Origin: Streptomyces sp. H27-H1 | Lineage (GTDB): Bacteria; Actinomycetota; Actinomycetes; Streptomycetales; Streptomycetaceae | DNA length: 50,830 nt | Reading direction: 5' to 3' | NCBI RefSeq assembly: GCF_026627445.1 | Contig: NZ_JAPNLJ010000047.1 | Coordinates: 1 to 50,830, forward strand | Notes under the pieces: model-generated | The model's database searches: none | What the model saw: only the letters and a program-made list of their open reading frames with translations | Told to the model about the DNA's origin: nothing | Shown here: positions 1-9,018 of the stretch, piece by piece | How the letters are laid out: each line of letters starts with the position of its first letter | How positions within the stretch are numbered: the first letter of the stretch is position 1 | Position numbers and translations under genes: made by a program

Positions 1-150
1 TCGAAAGCGGCCTGCCGCGCCATTCATAGAATCCAGAGCGGGACACTTCGAGCCATGCATACATCTTCGCAACAGGCGGGGCGTCTTCGGTTTTCGAAAT
101 GGCTGCGGCGTACTCCGCGTCGATGAATTCGAACTTGTCGTCACCGAGGA
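1..150 (-). pseudogene. IS3-type transposase OrfB, N-terminal part, runs off window
   Basis: Read on the minus strand, the first 150 bases encode the opening of an IS3-family OrfB, with the recognisable pieces KFEFIDAEYAA and AWLEVSRSGFYEWR. That is the usual start of the DDE integrase partner. It lies directly after the OrfA remnant. The rest is outside the window, so I cannot say whether the catalytic DDE residues survive. The adjoining OrfA is frameshifted, so this copy is probably dead. Confidence 0.7.
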
Positions 151-456
151 TCCTTTGCGAAGTACGCTGCAACTTTTTCCAGGAAGGCGACTTTTTGTCG
201 CAGCTTCCTCAGCTCACGTTCCTGCTCGGAGCCTGGCACGCTCGTCCAAGGTGAGAGGCGGCTCTTCCCCCGCATGGTCCCGCCGGTATGCATTAACCCA
301 ATTCCCGAGTGTGCCTTCGATAAGTCCGAGTTCCCGGGCAACCTGGGCCACCGGACGTGACGTCTCGAGCACCATCTTCACTGCCTCTTCCCGATACTCA
401 GGAGAGAACTTTCTACGCTTCTGCGACAACCGACTTCCCTTTCCGAACAGTCCCAC
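141..456 (-). pseudogene. IS3-type transposase OrfA, frameshifted
   Basis: The N-terminal part contains the helix-turn-helix region of IS3-family OrfA proteins (KRRKFSPEYREEAVKMV and VARELGLIEGTLGNW). The reading frame then breaks near position 235. The leucine-zipper part (ELRKLRQKVAFLEKVAAYFAKD) continues in another frame to a stop at 141. A one-base indel is the simplest explanation. It forms the left IS boundary of the region and is unlikely to make a functional protein. Confidence 0.75.
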
Positions 457-589
457 TGTAGTGGGACTGCTGTCCGGGAACTTCGGGGCGGCTCAGTTCG
501 ATGAGCAGGGGCTTCTTCGTGCTCGGAGCATGATCGTGGAGGGGTAGGGGCAGGCAGCGGACGGCTTGTTGTTGATCGAGGAGGGTCCG

Positions 590-1168
590 ATGCCGTCGGT
601 GCTGGGGTTGATGGAACGGCGTGAGGTGCGGGCGAGGCAGGATCTGGAGTCTTGGACGGAGGTTCTGGAGCAGGCTCAGGCGGAGGTGGATGCCGCGCGG
701 GAGCGTGTCGATCGTGCTCGGGTGGGGCGTGAGGAGCTCGAGTCGGTGCTGGCCGAGGAGAGCGCGGTCGACATGTCGGCTCCGGTGCCGTCCGGTGGTG
801 GGGTGGATGCCACTGTGGGATCGAGCGGCTCTGGCGCGGGGGCTGGGGCGGTGTATGACGAGCGGCCGCCGGTGTGGCGGTCGGGTATGGGTGAGGAGAT
901 GCTCAACGGCTTGTATCGGGAGGTGTTCGCCGCGGTGGTGACCGCGTCGGGTCCGGTGGGCGGGGTGGAGCTTGCGCGGGCGGTGGGCCGGGAGGCGGAC
1001 AGCAAGAACGAGGTGGAGAGGATCCGGCACCGTGCCTACGCGCTGGAGAAGCGGGGCTGGCTGGTGCGGGAGAAGAGCGGGCGGTTCATGCCCGCGCCCG
1101 GGCCAGTCGGTCGGGGCGCTTCTCCGGCCAACGCGGGGCGTCGCCGGCCATCCGGCGCGACAGCCTGA
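590..1168 (+). CDS. Hypothetical coiled-coil / winged-helix-like protein, C-terminus probably altered
   Basis: I do not recognise a named family. The start at ATG 590 is supported by GAGGAGGG at 578-585. Residues of roughly 10-65 are rich in Glu, Arg and Leu heptads and should form a coiled coil. A Gly/Ser linker follows, then a basic C-terminal segment (about residues 100-160) that looks like a small winged-helix fold. The last 27 or so residues are antisense to the neighbouring IS5-type transposase, so the natural C-terminus may have been replaced when that element landed. Similar small proteins occur beside mobile elements in Streptomyces, and that association is all I can infer. Confidence 0.45.
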   Translation: MPSVLGLMERREVRARQDLESWTEVLEQAQAEVDAARERVDRARVGREELESVLAEESAVDMSAPVPSGGGVDATVGSSGSGAGAGAVYDERPPVWRSGMGEEMLNGLYREVFAAVVTASGPVGGVELARAVGREADSKNEVERIRHRAYALEKRGWLVREKSGRFMPAPGPVGRGASPANAGRRRPSGATA

Positions 1169-1816
1169 TCGTCGCGGCCCACCACACCATCTGCTGGTGG
1201 TGATCGGCGCGGCGTTCGTGATCGCGGTTGAGGCGGCGTGAGCGAGAAAGCCACGACAGCGTTCGTTCCACCACCCACCTGCGGGCCAGTACGACAAATC
1301 CGCGTTGCCCGTCGGAGCGGCGCACGACCTCGATACGGACTCCGTGGCGGGCGAACGCCTTGGCCAGGGCCGGGCCCTGGTAGGCGCTGTCGACCCACAC
1401 CAGTTTCAGCAACCGGCCCGGCTGGTCCATGAATGTCTCCAGCAGTGCGGGGGCGGCCTTGGAGTCGTGCACGTCCGCTGTCGTCACGGTGACCTCGAGG
1501 AGCAGGCCCTCGGTGTCGGTCAGGATGTGGCGCTTGCGTCCGTCGCGTGATTTGCCGCCGTCGTATCCGCGACTGTCCTCGCCGACGGTCTCGGAGGGTC
1601 CACCGACTGGCTGTCGGTGATCCCCGCACTGGGCTCGGCGTTGCGGCCTTTGCGCTCCCTGGCCGTGCGACGCAGGCGTTCGTGCAGTTCACCCACGTAG
1701 TCGTAGGTCCGCCAGCGGCGAAAGAAGTCGTAGACGGCCCGCCAGTAGGGGAAGTCGACGGGCATGGCCATCCACTTCACACCGTTGTCGACGAGGTAAC
1801 GCATCGCGTCGATCAT

Positions 1817-3560
1817 CCAATGCCACGAAGTTAGGCGCTCGGCGGCGGTGTCAAGGGGGGGCGAGATGAAGGAGGGGCCTCTGCTATCCAGGGGATCGCC
1901 CAAGATCTTCCAAAGAGAGCAGAGGCCAAGTGGCTCAGTCTGTCACGGGCGGAACCGACGTGTTCGCGCCCGGTCATATCGGTGAGTTAACCCAGGTCAT
2001 CCCACCCGAGCTGGTCGATGCGGTGCTGGACGAGACCGGGGCTCGCGAGCAACGGCTGCGGAGCCTTCCCTCGCGTGTCGGGGTGTACTTTGTGCTCGCG
2101 CTCGGGCTGTTCGAGCATCTGGGCAGCGAACTGGTGTGGGGCAAAATCACGTCCGGCCTGTCCGCACGGGTGCCGCAGCCCTCCGAGAAGGCACTGCGTG
2201 ATCTGCGTCGGCGAATCGGGGTGGCCCCGCTCAATCGACTGTTCGACGTCCTGGCAGGCCCACTGGCCCAGCCGTCCACGCCTGGAGTGCGCTACCGCCG
2301 CTGGCGCACGGTCGCATTCGACGGCTGCGGGAGCCTGAACGTCCCCGACCACGAGCGCAACCGGTCCTGGCTCGGCCGCACCCAGCGCCGCCACGGCCCG
2401 ACGGGCTACCCCCGGCTGATGCTCATGACCCTGTGCGAAACGGGCACCCGCGGCCTGATCGCCGCTGTCTTCGGCTCCGCCTCGAAAGGCGAAACCGACT
2501 ACGCCCACGACCTGGTCGGCCACCTGACCACGGACATGCTCCTGCTGGCGGACCGCGCCTTCGACAGCAACGAACTACTCGAAGACATCGCAGCTCAGGG
2601 AGCACAATTCTTGATCCGCGCTACCAGCACCCGACGACCGCCGGTGCTGGCCGTGCTGCCCGACGGTTCCTACCTGACCCGGATCGGGGGCCTGCCGCTG
2701 CGGGTGATCGAGGCCGAAATTCACTCCCGGACTGCCGCCGGCGGCGATTTCGGCGGAACCTACCGACTGCTGACCACCCTCAGCGACCACCGTACCGATC
2801 CCGCCGACCATCTCGTGCGTCTCTACCATGAGCGCTGGGAGATCGAGATCACTTACCTGGCGCTCCGTCACACTCTGCTCAAAGGCCGAGTTCTACGTTC
2901 GAAGGACCCCATAGGTCTCAACCAAGAGATGTGGGCACTGCTCACCCTCTACCAGGCCCTACGCTCCGTGATGGTGACCGCGGTGGAGACAACACCTGGC
3001 TGCGACCCCGACCGGGCCGGCTTTACCGTCGCCCTGGAGGCCGCCCGCGACACCGTCGTCAACCTGATCGGAACGAGTCCCGACTCAGGGCCGAGCAGCC
3101 ACCACGACCTGGTCGGACACATCGGCGCCCGCGTCCTGCATGCACTGCTTCCTGGGCGCCGAATGCGGCTGTCCGCCCGCATCGTCAAGTGCGGAACCTC
3201 CCGATACAACATCTGGAACCGCGACGGGCGCCCACGCGACAGCACCCCGATCACCGCCATCGAGATCACCGTGCATCCCCCGGCCCTCCCCGGTGAGCAC
3301 GATCCAGGCCGAGCCCTCTCGGGCCGCTGGGGCCTGGTCTGCCAGATCCTGGCCGCGAACTCCAACGAGGCCATGCACACCCGCGACATCGCACAGCGCC
3401 TCGGCCTCGCCTCCACGGGGCGCGCGCTCAGCAGTCTCACCGCGCAATTCTGCTACTGGGCTCGCAACGGCCGGCTCATCCGCACGGCACCGAGCACCTA
3501 CAAGATCACCGTCCCCGAAGCCTTGACATCGCCAACAGGTCCTTAACTTCGTGGCATTGG
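1817..3560 (+). mobile_element. IS4-family insertion sequence nested in an IS5-type transposase
   Basis: The ends form an inverted repeat. The left end reads CCAATGCCACGAAGTTAGG from 1817, and the reverse complement of 3541-3560 reads CCAATGCCACGAAGTTAAGG. The flanks give a near-perfect 8-bp target duplication, TCGATCAT (1809-1816) and TCGACCAT (3561-3568). Removing the element restores the IS5-type transposase reading frame at the junction. This fixes the element at about 1.74 kb with one transposase gene. Confidence 0.85.
1930..3546 (+). CDS. IS4-family transposase
   Basis: This 538-residue protein has an N-terminal domain typical of IS4 transposases in Streptomyces (IPPELVDAVL, LPSRVGVYFVLAL, then FDGCGSLNVPD). 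The DDE core includes the LLADRAFDS block and the Y-(2)-R-(3)-E-type motif YHERWEIEITYLALRHTLL. The C-terminus extends about 100 residues beyond the core, as in larger members of this family. The frame is uninterrupted and the element has both inverted repeats, so it may still be mobile. It is the youngest insertion in the left margin because it sits inside another element. Confidence 0.9.
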   Translation: MAQSVTGGTDVFAPGHIGELTQVIPPELVDAVLDETGAREQRLRSLPSRVGVYFVLALGLFEHLGSELVWGKITSGLSARVPQPSEKALRDLRRRIGVAPLNRLFDVLAGPLAQPSTPGVRYRRWRTVAFDGCGSLNVPDHERNRSWLGRTQRRHGPTGYPRLMLMTLCETGTRGLIAAVFGSASKGETDYAHDLVGHLTTDMLLLADRAFDSNELLEDIAAQGAQFLIRATSTRRPPVLAVLPDGSYLTRIGGLPLRVIEAEIHSRTAAGGDFGGTYRLLTTLSDHRTDPADHLVRLYHERWEIEITYLALRHTLLKGRVLRSKDPIGLNQEMWALLTLYQALRSVMVTAVETTPGCDPDRAGFTVALEAARDTVVNLIGTSPDSGPSSHHDLVGHIGARVLHALLPGRRMRLSARIVKCGTSRYNIWNRDGRPRDSTPITAIEITVHPPALPGEHDPGRALSGRWGLVCQILAANSNEAMHTRDIAQRLGLASTGRALSSLTAQFCYWARNGRLIRTAPSTYKITVPEALTSPTGP

Positions 3561-3793
3561 TCGACCATCTGCCGGTGGCAATGCCCCTCCGGGCGCCCGC
3601 CCTGCTTGAGGAGCCAGGCCGGCACCGGCATCGCGGAGCGGACCTCGCCCCACTCCGCGTCCGCCATGTCACTCGGATAGCAGCCCGCCCGCCGCCCCGG
3701 AGCGATCGAACCGAACCGGTGCACGTAGCAGTCACACCCAGGGGTGACCGCGGTGGACGCGGGCACAGAGATACTGCTCAACTGATCAGGCAA

Positions 3794-4090
3794 CGGGCTT
3801 CCTTGGTCGTGCTGGGTGTCGTAACCGCGTCACTACCAAGGGGCCCGTTCTTTCATGCCCGCGGCCGTACCCGTACCTCCGTGCAGATGGTCACCCGCGC
3901 CGCACGCCTCGAACGAGATCCGGTTTGCCACAACGCACTCATCTGCTCTCGTGAGATGTGCGGGCACGTCGTGTGGTTAACGGGATCTTCGAGTGCGCAC
4001 AGGCGCGCCGAAGGCCGCGGGCAGTGCCGCTGGACGTGGATCGTGAAGCGTTGAGCGGAGAGCGGGCGGTGGACATGGCCGCCCGACGGC
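3794..4090. other. Spacer without a convincing gene
   Basis: About 300 bases between the IS5-type remnant and the TetR fragment. Neither strand gives a frame with recognisable family features, and I see no clear promoter or terminator. It is probably scar sequence from repeated insertion and deletion. Confidence 0.4.
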
Positions 4091-4091
4091 G

Positions 4092-4440
4092 TCAGTTCGA
4101 GATACGGATGGCTTCTATCGCCGTGTCGTAGAGGTCGAACAGCGGAGTCGAGCCCCGAAGCCGCAGCCATTCCTCGGTGGCGGCCTGCAGGCAGGTGATG
4201 GCCGTCGCGACGATGGCCCTGGCCGCGAAGCTGCGCGCCCCGGACGCCGGCAGCTTCGGTTCGATCAGGGGGGGGCGAGCAGGTCGGTCCACCTCGCCTG
4301 CTTCTCGGCGTGGCCGGCCCGCAGGGAGTCGTTGTCGAACAGCATCGAGACGAGCTCGAGGCGGTTCTCGGGGCTGGCCTGAATCTCGTCGAGCACCACG
4401 AACGAGTGGCGCAGCGAGACCCAGACGTCTTCATCGGCGG
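4092..4440 (-). pseudogene. TetR-family regulator, C-terminal fragment, frameshifted
   Basis: Two frames on the minus strand together read as the ligand-binding half of a TetR regulator. The first is DVWVSLRHSFVVLDEIQ...LVSMLFDNDSLRAGHAEKQ (about 4440 to 4270). The second is FAARAIVATAITCLQAATEEW...LFDLYDTAIEAIR (to 4092). The two frames join around 4270-4290 at a run of G residues, which suggests a slippage indel. The DNA-binding helix-turn-helix domain is missing and unrelated proline-rich coding sequence lies in its place. It cannot act as a repressor. Confidence 0.65.
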
Positions 4441-4631
4441 GCCGGGTGCCCCGGTCGGCCCTTGAACCGTCCGCCGGCATGGGCGTTGGGACTGGGTGCG
4501 ACCGTCCACGGTTGCGGCGGCGGCCCGAAGGAGCCGTAGGCGCCGGGTTCGGGTGTGTGCTCATACCCGGCGGGCACCGTTGGCCACTGCTCATCGGGTT
4601 TCGGCTGTTCGCCGGGTGTGCGACCGGTCAT
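4440..4631 (-). pseudogene. N-terminal fragment of a proline-rich (probably membrane) protein
   Basis: From ATG 4631 the minus strand encodes a Pro/Gly/Tyr-rich N-terminus (GYEHTPEPGAYGSFGPPPQPW) of the kind that precedes membrane segments in many Streptomyces hypothetical proteins. No transmembrane part follows. The frame runs into the TetR fragment near 4440, so the two are joined by a deletion scar. No function can be assigned. Confidence 0.45.
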
Positions 4632-4842
4632 GCGGAGAGTCTGGCTGGTACGGCAGTGTTTCCAGAATAGATTTTCGGACTATTCCCCCGACGGGGCGAT
4701 CACCGTGCCGCGTGCGAGGAGGCCACCTCACCCCATGTTCAGACCGCCTCCTGAATCCCGTCCTGGATCCGGATGCGAGTCCATCCTGACGACGCGGGCC
4801 GTCTACTCTCGGGCAAGAGACCGGGGAAGTGGGGTTGTCACG

Positions 4843-5406
4843 GTGCGTGGACGGATAGCGGGCCGGCCGGTGGTGCTCGCCGTCGCCGCGGTAACGGCGG
4901 TCCTTGTTGGGGCCGGAACGTACTGGTTCCAGCCGTGGAAACTGTGGCAGGACGAAACGGTGCGGGACGCGCTGTCCTCAGCCTCACCGACCCCGACAGC
5001 GATGGCGTCTGGACAGCCGAAGAGGACTGCCTCGCCGTCGGCCCCGGCCGGGCCGCAGACGATCGCTGCGGGCGAGCTGATCAGTCATGAGCACAAGACG
5101 ACTAGCAGTGTGAAGACCGTCCGCCTGGCCGACGGTTCGCACATGCTGCGGTTGGAGAACCTCGACACGAGCAACGGGCCGGACCTGCGGGTGTGGCTCA
5201 CCGACGCGCCGGTCAAGGAAGGGAAGGTGGGCTGGCACGTCTTCGACGACGGCGAGTACGTCAACCTGGGCAAGCTCAAGGGCAACAGGGGCGACCAGAA
5301 CTACACCCTTCCCGCCGATGTCGACCTCTCCCAGTACACGAGCGTCAGCATCTGGTGCGACCGCTTCGACGTCTCCTTCGGTGCCGCGGCTCTCGCGAAG
5401 GCCTGA
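4843..5406 (+). CDS. DM13-domain exported protein
   Basis: This 187-residue protein starts at GTG 4843, with GGGAAGTGGGG at 4824-4834 as a plausible ribosome site. Residues 8-25 or so form one hydrophobic segment (VVLAVAAVTAVLVGAGTYW), so it is membrane anchored or secreted. A Ser/Thr/Pro/Ala linker follows. The C-terminal 110 residues match the DM13 pattern: LRLENLDTSNGPDLRVWL, a short loop, LGKLKGNRGDQNYTLPADVDL, then VSIWCDRFDVSFGAA with the conserved Cys and the WC-F ending. DM13 domains are suspected redox modules, but the role here is unknown. It looks like an intact chromosomal gene stranded in IS debris and is probably unrelated to the cluster. Confidence 0.85.
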   Translation: MRGRIAGRPVVLAVAAVTAVLVGAGTYWFQPWKLWQDETVRDALSSASPTPTAMASGQPKRTASPSAPAGPQTIAAGELISHEHKTTSSVKTVRLADGSHMLRLENLDTSNGPDLRVWLTDAPVKEGKVGWHVFDDGEYVNLGKLKGNRGDQNYTLPADVDLSQYTSVSIWCDRFDVSFGAAALAKA

Positions 5407-5927
5407 CGACCACGGACCGAGGAGCGGCCCGCGGGCTCTGTGCCGGCGGGCATCACGCCGCTGTGCGGCGCCTGTCACCAGGTGTTGTTCATCCGGGGGC
5501 CGCTCAGCCGCGCTTCACGGTGAAGGCGCACCAAGCGGTCCATCCGGTGCGGTGGTGCCGTCTTTACGCGTATCCGCCACCGGTGGTCGCCGTTGCCGAG
5601 TTCGCCTTCGGGGAGCTGGAAGGCGGCGGCGTCGCTGGTCAGCGATCCAGCGCACCTTCGGTGCGCGCCGGGGGCGTGGTAAATGTCGTGGCGCGCGCCG
5701 GGGGTGCTTCTGTCCGCTTTGACGGGGCCTGTTGCTGGTCCGGGATGGTGGTGGGGTTCGTTCCGGCCGAAACCGATGCCTCTGTGATGCCTGTGAGCTC
5801 GCAGGTCAGCGTGGTGCTGGGGGCCTTCCGCGGGAACCGTGGAGTGTTGCTGTGAGCACGTGCGTCAGAATTCCTGATTCACCCTGGCCCTCCCGGAACG
5901 GCATACCGAGCGGGAGGGAGCGGGAGC
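5407..5927 (+). other. Gene-free stretch; 3' part is the likely non-coding left end of the IS110-type element
   Basis: No supportable gene is seen in these 520 bases. The part nearest the IS110 transposase (about 5650-5927) is where IS110-group elements carry the left-end sequence that is transcribed as the bridge RNA. GC-rich short inverted stretches are present. I cannot fold it or find the element's exact left end by eye. Confidence 0.35.
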
Positions 5928-7172
5928 GTGGACGTACTGCACGAACGGTGCGCCGGCCTGGACATCAGCAAGAAGGACGCCAAGGTGTGCGTCCGGACCC
6001 CGAGTACGAAACGGCGGGGATCGTTCACCACCGAGACCACGACCTGGGGTTCGACGACGAACGCGGTCCTGGCCTTGCGCGAGCATCTGCTGGCCGCTGA
6101 GGTCACGCTGGTGGTGATCGAGGCGACCTCGGACTACTGGAAGCCCTTCTACTACGTGCTGGCCGACGATCTGAACGTGATCCTGGTCAACGCCCGCCAG
6201 GTCAAGAACCTCCCCGGCCGCAAGACGGACGTCTCGGACGCTGCCTGGCTGGCCCAGCTCGGCGCCCACGGGCTGGTCCGCCCCTCCTTCGTCCCGCCGC
6301 AGCCCATCCGGGAACTGCGCGACCTGACCCGGGCCCGCACCACCGCGACCCGGGAACGCTCCCGGGCCGTCCAGCGCCTGGAGAAGCTGCTGGAGGACAC
6401 CGGCATCAAGCTGTCCGCGGTCGCCTCCGACATTATGGGCGTCTCCGGGCGGGCCATGCTCGAAGCCCTCGTCAGCGGGGAACGCGACCCGCAGACCCTC
6501 GCGGAGATGGCCAAACGCAAGCTCCGGAGCAAGATTCCCGAACTCACCGAGGCGCTGACCGGCCGCTTCCGTGAGCACCACGCCTTCCTGGTCCGGCTGC
6601 ATCTGAACCAGTACGACCAGCTCACCACGATGATCGACCAGCTCAGCGGACGCATCGAGGAGGCGATGGCGCCCTTTCGTGACGCCCTCGACCTGCTCGA
6701 CACCATCCCCGGCATCAACCAGGCCACCGCCGAAGTGATCATCGCGGAGACCGGCGGTGACATGACCCGCTTCGCGACGGCCAAGCACCTCGCGTCCTGG
6801 GCCGGGGTCTGCCCCGGCCACCACGAGTCCGCCGGCCGCACCAAGAACACCAAAGTCCGGCCCGGCAACCCCTACCTCAAAGGCGCACTCGGCCTCGCCG
6901 CGTTCGGCGCGGTCAGAACCAAAGACACCTACCTCGCCGCCCGTTACCGGCGGCTGACCGCCCGCCGCGGCCCGCTCAGAGCACTGGTCGCCGTCGAGCA
7001 CTCGATCATCACCGCGATCTGGCACATGCTCACCCACCACCAGCCCTACAACGAACTCGGCGGCACCTACTTCACCCAACGCGACCCCGAACGGGCCACC
7101 CGCCGCGCGATCAACCAGCTCAACCAACTCGGCTACACCGTCACCCTCAACCCAATGGAGACCGCGGCCTGA
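5928..7172 (+). CDS. IS110-family transposase (DEDD recombinase)
   Basis: This 414-residue protein begins with the RuvC-like DEDD domain: Asp in AGLDISKKDAKVCV, Glu in VIEATSDYW, and the pair in GRKTDVSDAAWLAQL. A central coiled-coil stretch (about residues 130-260) follows. The C-terminal Tnp domain has IPGINQATAEVIIAE and WAGVCPGHHESAGRTK, which includes the serine expected to be catalytic, and ends with NPYLKGAL. All key residues are present and the frame is intact. In IS110 elements this enzyme works with a bridge RNA from the element's non-coding end to choose target and donor sites. It lies at the boundary of the biosynthetic region. Confidence 0.93.
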   Translation: MDVLHERCAGLDISKKDAKVCVRTPSTKRRGSFTTETTTWGSTTNAVLALREHLLAAEVTLVVIEATSDYWKPFYYVLADDLNVILVNARQVKNLPGRKTDVSDAAWLAQLGAHGLVRPSFVPPQPIRELRDLTRARTTATRERSRAVQRLEKLLEDTGIKLSAVASDIMGVSGRAMLEALVSGERDPQTLAEMAKRKLRSKIPELTEALTGRFREHHAFLVRLHLNQYDQLTTMIDQLSGRIEEAMAPFRDALDLLDTIPGINQATAEVIIAETGGDMTRFATAKHLASWAGVCPGHHESAGRTKNTKVRPGNPYLKGALGLAAFGAVRTKDTYLAARYRRLTARRGPLRALVAVEHSIITAIWHMLTHHQPYNELGGTYFTQRDPERATRRAINQLNQLGYTVTLNPMETAA

Positions 7173-7364
7173 CCCTCCCCGAACCGGACACCCGGCAGCC
7201 GACAACGGCCACCGGGCACACAACCCTGCCCACACCCACCCTGACCTGCTGCTATTTACGCGTCAGCTGCTTGCGTACGACTTGCTTGCCGTCCGCGGCG
7301 TCGACCCCGAAGACGACCTTCCGGCGGGGACCTGCGGCGTTGCCGGTCTCCTCGGTACTCGTGG

Positions 7365-7717
7365 ATGGTCACCTGGCCGAACTTCGGCGTCTCGGCGGCC
7401 GGCTGCCGCGAACTGCTGGCCACCACCGGCGTTTTCGCCGGGCTCTCCTCGGGCGTCGGCTGGCAGGTCTCCCAGTACCTGCGGGCCCGCTCGCCGGAGG
7501 GCGGCCGATCGTCTTCCTGGCGCCGGACCGGGCCACCGGTACGTGGACACGGGCTTCCCACCCCGGAGGGCCCGGTCGCACAGGACCCGGGGTAAACTCC
7601 CCGACGGTGATCGAGGACTTGGCCCAGCTGCCCGGCCCGTGGAGTGCCATGGACTGGGCCCGGTGCCCGTACGAGGTGCACGACGACCCGCCGCCGTACG
7701 TCCTGGCCACCTACTAA
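7365..7717 (+). pseudogene. Cysteine-synthase-family (PLP beta-synthase) C-terminal remnant
   Basis: One frame gives CRELLATTGVFAGLSSG, the late substrate/PLP-phosphate loop region of cysteine-synthase-fold enzymes. Near 7500 the frame shifts and continues as GGRPIVFLAPDRATG, matching the family's C-terminal V-x-L-x-D strand, and runs to a stop at 7717. The N-terminal two thirds, including the PLP lysine, are missing. The IS110-type element lies just upstream. Its position ahead of ATP-grasp genes mirrors the intact SbnA-like gene at the other end of the cluster. Confidence 0.5.
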
Positions 7718-7800
7718 AACTGTTTGCCGCTCGTACCAGCCCTACCACCCTTACCAGCCGTACCGCCTGACAGACCCTCACGCCGAGAGGCCTGCACACC

Positions 7801-9018
7801 GTGACCAAGATCGCCGTCATCGACGACGGCCCGAAGAGCGACTACGCCGCCATGCTCCCCGAGCTGGCCGGCGAGCCCCACGTCTACGGCCACCACGAGC
7901 TGGCCGGCACCGAGGGCTTCGCCCCCTATGAGCACGTGCGGGACTGCGAGTTCGTGTCCTACCCGGAGCCGATGACCGGCTGCTCGGCGGCCGCCGACGG
8001 GTCGTTCACCCACCGGATCACGGACAACGAGTACGACCTGGAGCGGACCGCGCGGATCAGGCAGGACCTCGGCAACCCGGGCCGGTCCCCGCAGAGCGCG
8101 CTCTCCTTACGCGACAAGGAGATGATGAAGCGCACGACGGAGCAGACCGCGCCGGCGGCCCGGTACGCCCGGCTGGAGACCGTCAGCGACCTGACCGGCT
8201 TCGTGGCGGAGACCGGCTACCCGGTGGTGGTCAAGCCGGTGGGGCAGGGCGGGTCACGGGAGATCGTGGTGCTGCACGACGACGAGCTGGTGGAGTTTGC
8301 CCGGCGGCACTGGCGGGACGGCCTGATGGTGGAGCAGTCCGTCGAGGACCCGATGTACCACGTGGACGCGGTCATCATCGCGCCCGGCTACCGCTCCGTC
8401 GCCTCCTCCGGGTACCTGCGCAGCTGCCCCGGAGCGCCGGCGGGGGAGAAGGCCAGCTCGCTCCAGCTGCACCCGGAGGAGAAGTTCGCCGCCCGGCTGG
8501 AGGAGTTCTTGGACCAGGTGCTGGACGCCTTCGCGACGCCGGAGGCAAGCGCTTACCACCTGGAGGTTCTCCACACCCCCGACGACCGCCTGGTGCTCTG
8601 CGAGATCGCCTCCCGGGTGGGTGCCCACCGCATTCCCCAGCTCACCAGGGCCACCCACTGGGTGGACCCGCGCCGCACCCGGCTGCGCCAGCCGGTCGGC
8701 CTGCCGGTACCGTCGGGCCCCGCCGAGGCGCCCGAGCAGCGTGGCTCGATCTCGGTGGTGCCGCAGGGCCGCCCGGTCGGCGCCCCGCCCCGCCCGCCCT
8801 TCGAGCGGATCGACCACTACGAGGTCAACCAGGCGCCGGCCCCCGGCGCCAAGCCGGCCAACAGCAGCTCGCACCCGTGCTTCGTCACCGTGCGCGGCGC
8901 CGACCTCGACGAGGTCGAGCAGCGGGCGCCGCAGGCCGAGTCCTGGCTGATGGCCAATCTGGTGGAGCCCGCGGAGGAGGCCGCCGGCACGGTGGCAGGG
9001 GAGGTGATCCGGACGTGA
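7801..9018 (+). CDS. ATP-grasp ligase
   Basis: This 405-residue protein starts at GTG 7801 behind GAGAGGCC. The N-terminal preATP-grasp domain (residues 1-115) leads to the ATP-grasp fold. TGYPVVVKPVGQGGSREIVVL near residue 140 is the first lysine and glycine-rich loop. MVEQSVEDPMYHVDAVI is the adenine-side Glu region, and LEVLHTPDDRLVLCEIASRVG holds the Glu/Asn-type metal site. Members of this superfamily form amide bonds through acyl-phosphates. The last bases overlap the next gene (GTGA), so the two are translationally coupled. The substrate is not known, and peptide or amino-acid ligation is inferred from context. Confidence 0.85.
   Translation: MTKIAVIDDGPKSDYAAMLPELAGEPHVYGHHELAGTEGFAPYEHVRDCEFVSYPEPMTGCSAAADGSFTHRITDNEYDLERTARIRQDLGNPGRSPQSALSLRDKEMMKRTTEQTAPAARYARLETVSDLTGFVAETGYPVVVKPVGQGGSREIVVLHDDELVEFARRHWRDGLMVEQSVEDPMYHVDAVIIAPGYRSVASSGYLRSCPGAPAGEKASSLQLHPEEKFAARLEEFLDQVLDAFATPEASAYHLEVLHTPDDRLVLCEIASRVGAHRIPQLTRATHWVDPRRTRLRQPVGLPVPSGPAEAPEQRGSISVVPQGRPVGAPPRPPFERIDHYEVNQAPAPGAKPANSSSHPCFVTVRGADLDEVEQRAPQAESWLMANLVEPAEEAAGTVAGEVIRT

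Larger units (their letters stand above)
1086..3793 (-). pseudogene. IS5-type DDE transposase, split by an inserted IS and frameshifted
   Basis: The N-terminal part (3793 down to about 3561) carries the DUF4096-like opening SDMADAEWGEVRSAMPVPAW and PEGHCHRQMV. It continues beyond the inserted element at 1816 as MIDAMRYLVDNGVKWMAMP, then FFRRW and GITDSQSV. A single-base frameshift near 1600 follows. The C-terminal part (about 1590 to 1086) retains TADVHDSKAAP, WVDSAYQG, the RGFVVLARRWVVERT block holding the catalytic Glu, and SRRLNRDHER. Rejoining the halves across the insertion gives a normal-looking IS5-family protein. The copy has two independent lesions and is dead. Confidence 0.85.

Noticed and set aside
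413..1297. Long minus-strand open frame opposite the coiled-coil protein
   Set aside because: It has low-complexity Arg/Pro/His content typical of a high-GC antisense frame and covers two unrelated neighbours. The opposite strand has a good ribosome site and sensible composition.
7271..7770. Several open frames read as possible new genes between the IS110-type element and the first ATP-grasp gene
   Set aside because: Recognisable beta-synthase pieces jump between frames, so I treat the region as one decayed gene. The Tyr-Pro repeat (YQPYHPYQPY) near 7735-7765 is a 12-base DNA repeat without a start or a matching gene.
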